A model generated the notes under the pieces. That model was given only the letters and a program-made list of their open reading frames with translations. It was not told where the DNA came from and made no database searches. Shown in pieces: positions 6,141 to 11,097 of a DNA stretch of 11,097 bases (position 1 is the first letter of the stretch; each line of letters opens with the position of its first letter). Source of the stretch: Treponema sp. Its GTDB lineage: Bacteria; Spirochaetota; Spirochaetia; Treponematales; Treponemataceae. The stretch is taken from assembly GCA_017453705.1 (NCBI GenBank), contig JAFTEK010000371.1:1-11097 (forward strand), written 5' to 3'. The position numbers and the translations under genes were made by a program.

Positions 6141-7049
6141 TCAGCCCTTGACAGAGCCGACAGTAAGCCCCTTGATGAAATACTTCTGGAAGAAGGGGTA
6201 AGCGATGATAACAGGGCCAATAACGACGATAACCGTTGCCATCGTAGCCGAATACTGGGGGATTGTTCCGCCCATCGCCTGAAGGACGGCAGAAGGGATG
6301 TTCTTGTTGTTAAGCATCATCTCTATGGACTTCTGTATGTTTATCAAAAGAAGCTGGAGGGGTTTCCTGGCATTGGTCTCTATGTACAGGTAGGCATTCT
6401 GCCAGTCATTCCAGTAGCCGGTCGCCATCATAAAGCCTACAGCAGCAAGGGACGGCTTCATCAGAGGCAGGGTTATCTGGAAGAAGGTACGGTACTCGCC
6501 CGCCCCATCTATCCTCGCTGCGTCCATAAGCTCTTCGGGAATGGAGTTGGCGATGAAGGTGCGCAGGATGATGACGTTCATCGTCGTCACGCAAATGGGA
6601 AGAATAAGAAGGAGCAGATTATCTTTCAGATGATAGGTCGATGTGAACACCATGTAGTTGGACAACTGACCACCTGAGAATAGCATGGGGATGAGCAGGT
6701 ACACAGAAAAGAATTTCCGCAAAGGGAATTCCCTGCGGCTAAGCGAGTAGGCAAACATACTCATAACCAACAGGCCAAAGAAAGTTCCCGCCACAGTGAC
6801 AAAAATCGTCACTGCATAGGAAACCCTCAGCTGCTCGCCAAAACGGAGAACTGCATTCATTCCCGACAGGGACCACTCCGAGGGGAAATATGTAAATCCC
6901 GAAGTCGTTATCACCTTTTCCGCAGTAAAGGCGGATATTATCACGAGTAAAATAGGCAGGGCACAGAAAGCAGTATATAGAAGGAGGCAGAAGCCCAGAA
7001 TAGTCTGCCCGGCATAGCTTACATCCCTTTTCCAGTTAGTCTTAGACAT
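6141..7049 (-). CDS. ABC transporter permease (LplC/YtcP-like, MalG type)
   Basis: The 302-residue product is an integral inner-membrane permease with about six hydrophobic segments (roughly 13-41, 77-101, 113-130, 143-165, 201-216 and 268-288). The cytoplasmic EAA loop that couples to the ATPase reads EELMDAARIDGAGEYRTFF at 172-190, followed by QITLPLMKP. The C-terminus QKYFIKGLTVGSVKG is typical of the LplC/YtcP branch of the carbohydrate-uptake permeases. It would pair with the permease encoded just upstream to form the channel fed by the lipoprotein at 4351-5898. The start has GGAGG 6 bases upstream, and only 16 bases separate it from the preceding permease gene, which indicates cotranscription. 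The substrate is unknown. Confidence 0.95.
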   Translation of the reverse strand: MSKTNWKRDVSYAGQTILGFCLLLYTAFCALPILLVIISAFTAEKVITTSGFTYFPSEWSLSGMNAVLRFGEQLRVSYAVTIFVTVAGTFFGLLVMSMFAYSLSRREFPLRKFFSVYLLIPMLFSGGQLSNYMVFTSTYHLKDNLLLLILPICVTTMNVIILRTFIANSIPEELMDAARIDGAGEYRTFFQITLPLMKPSLAAVGFMMATGYWNDWQNAYLYIETNARKPLQLLLINIQKSIEMMLNNKNIPSAVLQAMGGTIPQYSATMATVIVVIGPVIIAYPFFQKYFIKGLTVGSVKG

Positions 7050-7065
7050 TTTCTTCCTCCATCAA

Positions 7066-7971
7066 TTAAAAGAGTGCGTCATCAGGGTTAATCTTCTTTA
7101 CCACCCCATTGGCAAAAAGCAAGAGCAAAAGACCAACCACGGACTGGAAGAATGTCGTCGCGGCAGTAAAACCAAAGTTCGAGTTCTTCATAATCGCATT
7201 AAGAACGTAGGAGTCAATTACCTGCGTCGAGTCGTACAAAATTCCGGTGTTTCGCGTTACCTGATAGAAAAGTCCAGTGTCAGACCTCATGATGTTTCCG
7301 ACAGAGAGCAAGAGCATAACCGTCGTCATAGGAATAAGTGCGGGCAGGGTAATATACCTTATCTGCTGCCACTTGTTGGCTCCATCAATCTTGGCCGCCT
7401 CGTATAGGGACTGGTCAACACCCGCCAAGACGGACATATACAGGACTGAGCCGTAACCGACTGAGTTCCACATCTTTACTATAGTCAGAATATACGGCCA
7501 ATACTGCGGGGTGCGATAGAAGGGAACTTTGCCTCCCATCAAGTTGTTGATGATTCCAGTGCCGGAGCTGATGTAGGCCATGACGATAAACTGGACTGCG
7601 GCATACGAGACAAACACCGGGATTATCATAATGGTCTGCATGAACTTGCCCGCCCGCTTGAATACATACTGGTCAATCGCAATGGCAAGGACAATGTTCA
7701 AGAATGTGCCAAGAGCCGTGAATATCGCATAATACATCAGGGTGTTGCGGGTGATGCGGGTAAAGTCACCCCTGGACTGGAAGAGGAACTTGAAGTTCTC
7801 AAGCCCTACAAAGGGGCTGCCCCAGATTCCTTTTGTGTAGTCAAACTTCTTGAAGGCAAGAACAAGCCCCGCCATTGGAATATAATTGAAGAAAAGCAGA
7901 ACCAACACGGCGGGCAGAGCCATAACAAGATATGCCCTGTGCTTCCAAGTGTCCCTAAAGAATTGAGCCAT
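7066..7971 (-). CDS. ABC transporter permease (LplB/YteP-like, MalF type)
   Basis: The 301-residue product is the first gene of the transport operon and the partner of the downstream permease. It has about six membrane segments, the first near 14-40 (YLVMALPAVLVLLFFNYIPMA), and an EAA loop EAAKIDGANKWQQIRYITLP at 191-210. The C-terminal tail KKINPDDALF is usual for the LplB/YteP/YtcP-associated group. The ATG at 7971 is chosen because GGAGG ends 5 bases before it; a possible GTG start at 7983 would overlap that ribosome site. No nucleotide-binding subunit is encoded nearby. Relatives in Bacillus borrow a shared ATPase (MsmX), and the same is inferred here. Oligosaccharide uptake is likely but the ligand is not shown by sequence. 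Confidence 0.95.
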   Translation of the reverse strand: MAQFFRDTWKHRAYLVMALPAVLVLLFFNYIPMAGLVLAFKKFDYTKGIWGSPFVGLENFKFLFQSRGDFTRITRNTLMYYAIFTALGTFLNIVLAIAIDQYVFKRAGKFMQTIMIIPVFVSYAAVQFIVMAYISSGTGIINNLMGGKVPFYRTPQYWPYILTIVKMWNSVGYGSVLYMSVLAGVDQSLYEAAKIDGANKWQQIRYITLPALIPMTTVMLLLSVGNIMRSDTGLFYQVTRNTGILYDSTQVIDSYVLNAIMKNSNFGFTAATTFFQSVVGLLLLLFANGVVKKINPDDALF

Positions 7972-7995
7972 CAGTACCTCCACGTATTTTTAGCG

Positions 7996-8005
7996 AAAAC
8001 GTTTT
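7996..8005. promoter_or_regulatory. Palindrome AAAACGTTTT, possible LacI-family operator
   Basis: A perfect 10-bp palindrome with a central CG lies about 25 bases before the first permease ATG and just downstream of the predicted transcription start. That position suits repression by roadblock. LacI-family operators for sugar operons commonly have this kind of core. It is inferred from symmetry and position only. Confidence 0.4.
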
Positions 8006-8036
8006 AGTAATTTTAGTAATATAGTAACTTTTACCT

Positions 8037-8065
8037 ATGGTAACACAGAGAACTTGAACTGTCAA
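8037..8065 (-). promoter_or_regulatory. Predicted promoter of the ABC transport operon
   Basis: On the minus strand a perfect -35 TTGACA (8060-8065) and a -10 TACCAT (8037-8042, 4 of 6 matches) are 17 bases apart. The start would be near 8030, about 59 bases before the permease ATG. An inverted repeat TTACC-TAT-GGTAA (8031-8043) overlaps the -10 and could be a further operator. Confidence 0.5.
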
Positions 8066-8078
8066 ATTTTATTTTTTC

Positions 8079-8107
8079 TTGATTGTTCTGCCAGTGCATG
8101 ATATAAT
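8079..8107 (+). promoter_or_regulatory. Predicted promoter of the 578-residue unknown gene
   Basis: TTGATT (8079-8084) and a perfect TATAAT (8102-8107) are 17 bases apart, with TG one base before the -10 (extended -10). It is the best-formed plus-strand promoter in the window. It lies back to back with the transport-operon promoter, with 13 bases between the two -35 elements. The predicted start near 8114 gives a leader of about 128 bases. Confidence 0.7.
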
Positions 8108-8113
8108 GAGCGG

Positions 8114-8241
8114 TACTACAAAGGCAGTTTCAAAAGCAACCGACTTTTGCAACTGGCTCTACAGGCTCTCCCTAAAAACAGCCGGAAGGGATTTTTGGGG
8201 AATCGCCTATATATGCCTATATATTCAACTTGGAGTTTTTG
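8114..8241 (+). promoter_or_regulatory. Structured 5' leader with hairpins and a 10-bp tandem repeat
   Basis: Close to the predicted transcript start a stem pairs CAGTT-T-CAAAAG (8125-8136) with CTTTTG-C-AACTG (8144-8155): 11 pairs, one mismatch and a 7-base loop. A weaker TCCCT/AGGGA stem (8169-8173 with 8187-8191) is followed by five T residues (8192-8196), a possible attenuator. GCCTATATAT then occurs twice in tandem (8205-8224). The ribosome site GGAG (8232-8235) is 6 bases before the ATG at 8242. No small gene is evident. Confidence 0.45.
8123..8134 (+). repeat. Copy 1 of a 12-base motif flanking the unknown gene
   Basis: GGCAGTTTCAAA occurs here and again at 9984-9995, bracketing the 8242-9978 gene about 1.86 kb apart. 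In both places the motif is the left arm of a stem-loop. Confidence 0.5.
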
Positions 8242-9978
8242 ATGGAAGAAAAGGAAGGTTTCACCGGGGATATCGACGCTCTGATTTCAGATTTGGAGGA
8301 TGATCCTGCTGTCCAGGAAGATTTCGCGGCTGCGGCGGAGTTTGAAGATAGAGATGAAAGCCCTGCTTCGTCCTCTGGTTCCCAAGGAAAGGCCGGCCCG
8401 TCCGGGGTTCAAAAGGCTCCCATAGGAGCGGGAAACGTTGCCGATGTTGACCTGTCCGTCAGGTCATTTGCCCGCATAGAAAAATTTTTTGATGACAAGC
8501 CAAATCCGGTGTTTGACGACCCCGCTTACTACAAGACCTCACTCGGAGGTGAGGGTGAGAGCGCACAGAGGCTCCATGCCATACTCGTCAAATACCTTAA
8601 CTGCACCGACAAAAAAGACCGCACGGTTTACAGGCAGCAGATTGTTTCAGTCTACTGGAACTTCCTGCGAACCCTCGCGCCCAAAATGGTCAACACCCGC
8701 CTGCCGCTCTGCAAGAGGCTGGCAATGCGCTATGGCGTTGTCCTGCCGTCACTGTTCAGCCCTGAGCAGAAAGAGTTCTTTGGCAAGGCGATACTGGACA
8801 ACTACACGGGAGAGCCTATCCTGTACATGGACGAGTGGATCCGTGAGGTGGCGATAGGCAAAATGAAACCTTCCACGACGGACGAAATCCCCGTCAAGGG
8901 AGGCGCAAACACCCCCGGTGCCCAGCAAGCCAAAGCCCAGGCAGCGATAGGCAAGGCGAGCGGAAAGGTTCAGAGCGCGGACAGCCTTGTTTCCATGAAG
9001 GAAGCCCAGCGAGACCGTCTGGAAGAAGAACTACAGGACAAGGTTAAAATGCTCATGGAGCACAACCAGTATTCCCTCGAAGGCCTGGAAAAGCACAAGT
9101 ATCCTTACACGGATCTCCAGAAGAAGACCTGCTCCGAGATTGCAAACCTTCTGAAAGACCTGCAGAGGCTGGACAAAGAGATAGAGAAGGGAATCGAAGA
9201 AATAAAGAGCGCACTGTCTGACATAAACAGGATTAACGACAACATGGCAGCCAATGCACCTGCGGAATCCGAAAAAGACAGCGCAGCCGTAGATCAGGAG
9301 ACCATCCTGGGCGAGATGACAACAATGAGGCAGATGGCCAAGATGACCTGCGGACGACAGGGAAACCAGTTCCCGGTCTTTACCAGGGAATTCTTCCATT
9401 GTCTGCCACAGGGCACCGGGTTCCGCGAGAATGTCATCAAGGAGCTTGCGTGGATAGAGTCCATTGACCCAGGTTGCTTTGTCCGCATCCACAGGAACAT
9501 GCCCAACCGCATCGTCCCCTACACCCTGCTCGTTCCGACTTACGGAGACTCAGGATTCTGCTGGGAGCCCTTTGACCGCTACAACCGCATAACCAGCCGT
9601 GGCCGCATCTGTATCCCGATGTACCCCAGGAACCTCAAGATTGCCTGCCTTACGGCAGTCGCTGACCTGCGCTGGCAGGTAGCCAAGGAAAAGGCTTCGT
9701 TTGACTGGATGTCAGACGGACTGACCGGTATGTACTACCAGTGGATAGACGGACAAAAGCTCAAGGGAGACCTCAAGCAGTTCTTCATCGCTGACTACAT
9801 ACTCTGGATTACAAAAGAAGCCCTTGGACAGCAGAAGCTGCCCAAGGAAGTCCGCGGAATCTTCTGGCGTTACATGCCATACCCGCAGGAACTCAAGGAC
9901 AAGCTCAAGAAGATGAGCTTGACCTATCAGGAGCTCTGCCAGAGGGATGCAAACCGCGCCATGAGCGACGGATATTGA
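8242..9978 (+). CDS. Conserved-looking hypothetical protein with acidic N-terminus and central coiled coil
   Basis: I do not recognise this 578-residue protein. Residues 1-60 are low-complexity (acidic, then Ser/Gly/Ala-rich). Residues 70-210 form a compact-looking helical domain (RSFARIEKFFDDKPNPVF, YRQQIVSVYWNFLRTLAPKMV). An Ala/Gln/Lys linker (about 220-245) leads into a charged heptad-like coiled coil (about 250-335). Residues 355-578 form a second, aromatic- and cysteine-rich domain with HRNMPNRIVPYTLLVPTYG (417-435), RGRICIPMYPRN (453-464) and a helical tail. No signal peptide or membrane segment is seen, so it is probably cytoplasmic. The ATG at 8242 has GGAG 6 bases upstream; an in-frame TTG at 8230 overlaps that region and is less likely. 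The gene has its own promoter and terminator, so it is probably monocistronic. Base use resembles its neighbours, with no sign of recent transfer. Confidence 0.88.
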   Translation: MEEKEGFTGDIDALISDLEDDPAVQEDFAAAAEFEDRDESPASSSGSQGKAGPSGVQKAPIGAGNVADVDLSVRSFARIEKFFDDKPNPVFDDPAYYKTSLGGEGESAQRLHAILVKYLNCTDKKDRTVYRQQIVSVYWNFLRTLAPKMVNTRLPLCKRLAMRYGVVLPSLFSPEQKEFFGKAILDNYTGEPILYMDEWIREVAIGKMKPSTTDEIPVKGGANTPGAQQAKAQAAIGKASGKVQSADSLVSMKEAQRDRLEEELQDKVKMLMEHNQYSLEGLEKHKYPYTDLQKKTCSEIANLLKDLQRLDKEIEKGIEEIKSALSDINRINDNMAANAPAESEKDSAAVDQETILGEMTTMRQMAKMTCGRQGNQFPVFTREFFHCLPQGTGFRENVIKELAWIESIDPGCFVRIHRNMPNRIVPYTLLVPTYGDSGFCWEPFDRYNRITSRGRICIPMYPRNLKIACLTAVADLRWQVAKEKASFDWMSDGLTGMYYQWIDGQKLKGDLKQFFIADYILWITKEALGQQKLPKEVRGIFWRYMPYPQELKDKLKKMSLTYQELCQRDANRAMSDGY

Positions 9979-9983
9979 TTCGG

Positions 9984-10031
9984 GGCAGTTTCAAAGAGTC
10001 CACGGCTACACGCTGCCTAGGCTTTTGAAAC
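9984..10031 (+). repeat. Copy 2 of the 12-base motif within a long-looped hairpin
   Basis: GGCAGTTTCAAA (9984-9995) lies 5 bases after the stop codon. Its GTTTCAAA (9988-9995) can pair with TTTGAAAC (10024-10031) across a 28-base loop, which holds a GCCTAGGC palindrome (10015-10022). It precedes a conventional terminator, so it probably has another role, either as a dispersed repeat or an RNA 3' end. Confidence 0.45.
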
Positions 10032-10048
10032 ACGCTCATTCATTTCAC

Positions 10049-10079
10049 AGGGCGGCCTTAAGGGGTCGCCCTTTATTTT
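10049..10079 (+). terminator. Intrinsic terminator between the unknown gene and dapB
   Basis: AGGGCG (10049-10054) pairs with CGCCCT (10067-10072), with an inner CCTTAAGG that can extend the structure. TTATTTT follows. It lies 70 bases after the upstream stop codon and only 22 bases before the dapB ATG, so dapB expression must start in this short gap or depend on read-through. Confidence 0.75.
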
Positions 10080-10101
10080 CTAAAACAGACAGGAGTTATA
10101 T

Positions 10102-10896
10102 ATGAAAATTGCACTGGTTGGATACGGAAAAATGGGGCACATGCTGGAGCAGACTGCCATATCACTGGGACACCAAGTCGTCACCACGATTGATGTCATA
10201 GCCTGCGATGCAAAAGTGAAGGTCGCCGCCGGTGACGGAAAAGCCATCGCAAGCGCAGTCAAGGACAGCGGGGCGGAGGGAATCATAGAGTTCTCCCATC
10301 CCACGGCCGTCATGGGCAACATACAGGCCCTGCTCCCAACTGGGCTGCCCCTCGTCGTGGGCACTACCGGCTGGACGGACAAGGAAGCCCAAGTCGCAGA
10401 GCTGGCCGCAAAGACCGGCGGAACTCTTATGAGGAGCGCGAACTTTTCTATCGGAGTAAATCTCTTCTATAAAATAGTGCAGGAAGCAGCCAGTTTGGTC
10501 AGCAACTTCTGTGAGTACGATATGGCTGTCTGGGAAATGCACCACAACCAGAAGGCGGACTCCCCCTCAGGAACAGCCCTTGAGATAGCACGCCGGGTCA
10601 TGGCCGGGAACAAGAATAAGACCGAGATGGTCATAGATGCCTTCCACGAAAAACCCAAGGCAAACCAGCTGCACGTGTCTTCCACCCGCTGTGGCTCGGT
10701 ACCGGGAACTCACACAGTATTCTTTGACTGCCCGGCGGACACAATAGAGCTTACCCACACTGCCCGCAGCAGACAGGGTTTTGCCAGCGGAGCGGTTCAC
10801 TCGCTGGAACGCCTTGCCGCGATGCTGGCTGATGGGTCACTGCAAAAGGGCAGGCTCTACGGCATGGCCGACGTGTTCCCAGGTTTGTTTGACTAA
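10102..10896 (+). CDS. dapB: 4-hydroxy-tetrahydrodipicolinate reductase
   Basis: The 264-residue product carries out the NAD(P)H-dependent reduction of 4-hydroxy-tetrahydrodipicolinate, a cytoplasmic step towards lysine and the diaminopimelate (or related) cross-linking residue of peptidoglycan. Visible features are the Rossmann glycine loop GYGKMG (7-12), an acidic Asp31 at the end of the second strand, FSHPTAV (64-70), GTTGW (87-91), SANFSIGVNLF (112-122) and the family signature EMHHNQKADSPSGTA (145-159) with catalytic His147 and Lys151. Length is normal (about 240-275). The signature has Ser154 where Ala is usual (DAPSGTA). AGGAG is 6 bases before the ATG. It follows a terminator closely and no other lysine gene is adjacent. 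The other bacterial homologue possibilities are excluded by the HHxxK-SGTA motif. Confidence 0.97.
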   Translation: MKIALVGYGKMGHMLEQTAISLGHQVVTTIDVIACDAKVKVAAGDGKAIASAVKDSGAEGIIEFSHPTAVMGNIQALLPTGLPLVVGTTGWTDKEAQVAELAAKTGGTLMRSANFSIGVNLFYKIVQEAASLVSNFCEYDMAVWEMHHNQKADSPSGTALEIARRVMAGNKNKTEMVIDAFHEKPKANQLHVSSTRCGSVPGTHTVFFDCPADTIELTHTARSRQGFASGAVHSLERLAAMLADGSLQKGRLYGMADVFPGLFD

Positions 10897-11010
10897 ATCT
10901 CATACAACAGAATGCCCCAGACCTGCGACACAGGAACCAATCAACTGACGAACGGCTCCATGTCCTGGGGCAAGCCCTACCTATGGAAGTAACAGTGTAG
11001 ACAAGCTTCC
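10897..11010. other. Structured non-coding stretch after dapB
   Basis: No gene is supported in this stretch. TGCCCCAG (10913-10920) pairs perfectly with CTGGGGCA (10965-10972) across a 44-base loop that contains a small CCTG/CAGG hairpin (10922-10934). GGAAG and CTTCC pair just before the tandem repeat. There is no T tract, so this is not a standard terminator for dapB. It could be an RNA element or the edge of a repeat-flanked element. Confidence 0.35.
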
Positions 11011-11097
11011 TGACACACACATTACGAGATGTCTGACACACACATTACGAGATGTCTGTCACACACATTACGAGATGTCTGTCACACACATTACGAG
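11011..11097. repeat. 23-bp tandem direct repeat running off the window end
   Basis: Three full 23-bp units (11011-11033, 11034-11056, 11057-11079) and 18 bases of a fourth (11080-11097) lie head to tail with no spacers. Units begin TGACACACAC (first two) or TGTCACACAC (third and fourth), share the core ATTACGAG, and end GATGTC. The first two units carry a short terminal inversion GACA...TGTC. The array is cut by the window end, so its full length and what lies beyond are unknown. Confidence 0.95.

Noticed and set aside
5912..6220. Minus-strand open frame of 102 codons spanning the permease/binding-protein gap
   Set aside because: It overlaps the end of the permease gene, has no domain, and reads through the hairpin array; the stretch is better explained as structured non-coding sequence.
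8195..8225. Second promoter from TTGGGG and TATATA/TATATT in the tandem 10-bp repeat
   Set aside because: The start would fall on the ribosome site of the 8242 gene, and a much better promoter exists at 8079-8107.
10913..10972. tRNA-like gene in the post-dapB hairpin
   Set aside because: The 8-bp outer stem resembles an acceptor arm, but the loop lacks D, anticodon and T arms and the conserved TTC-type bases.
10901..11000. Short plus-strand open frame ending TAG near 11000
   Set aside because: It has no start codon with a ribosome site, no recognisable motif, and overlaps the inverted repeats.
11011..11097. CRISPR array
   Set aside because: The 23-bp units are directly contiguous with no unique spacers, so this is a tandem repeat.

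Overview
The window looks like chromosome of a host-associated spirochaete, most likely a Treponema. The reasons are a FlaB-type periplasmic flagellin followed by the start of a second flagellin with the same N-terminus, a fused type I 3-dehydroquinate dehydratase/shikimate dehydrogenase, and a sugar-type ABC operon of the Lpl/Ytc kind with a lipoprotein binding protein and no ATPase gene. The genus is inferred from gene content only; no 16S rRNA or other marker is present.

Layout. Positions 1-1259 (minus) carry a flagellin gene flaB, a 345-base leader/terminator region, and the first 17 codons of a second flagellin that leaves the window at base 1. Both flagellins have long, structured 5' leaders that share a motif and a hairpin just upstream of a GGAGG ribosome site. 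Divergent from flaB, 1587-2618 (plus) encodes an unrecognised protein resembling the barrel of a radical-SAM enzyme but without the usual iron-sulfur cysteine cluster. It converges, with a 22-base gap, on aroDE (2641-4146, minus).

Positions 4292-7971 (minus) form a transport operon transcribed as inner-membrane permease 1, permease 2, lipoprotein solute-binding protein, ending in a strong intrinsic terminator. A 241-base intercistronic stretch before the binding-protein gene is packed with hairpins. LacI-type palindromes with a central AACGTT or AACGTTT-like core lie in the operon promoter region and again before the binding-protein gene. The substrate is probably an oligosaccharide, imported with an ATPase encoded elsewhere.

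Positions 8079-10896 (plus) hold a well-formed promoter, a structured leader, a 578-residue protein of unknown function with a central coiled coil, an intrinsic terminator, and dapB (4-hydroxy-tetrahydrodipicolinate reductase, lysine/peptidoglycan precursor pathway). After dapB there is a structured non-coding stretch and a 23-bp tandem repeat that runs off the right end of the window.

The genes do not form one pathway. The region is a mosaic of motility, aromatic amino acid biosynthesis, carbohydrate uptake, lysine/cell-wall synthesis and two proteins of unknown function. The points most worth a second look are the matched flagellin leaders, the cluster-less radical-SAM-like protein, the hairpin array before the binding-protein gene, the unknown coiled-coil protein flanked by a shared 12-base motif, and the terminal 23-bp repeat.
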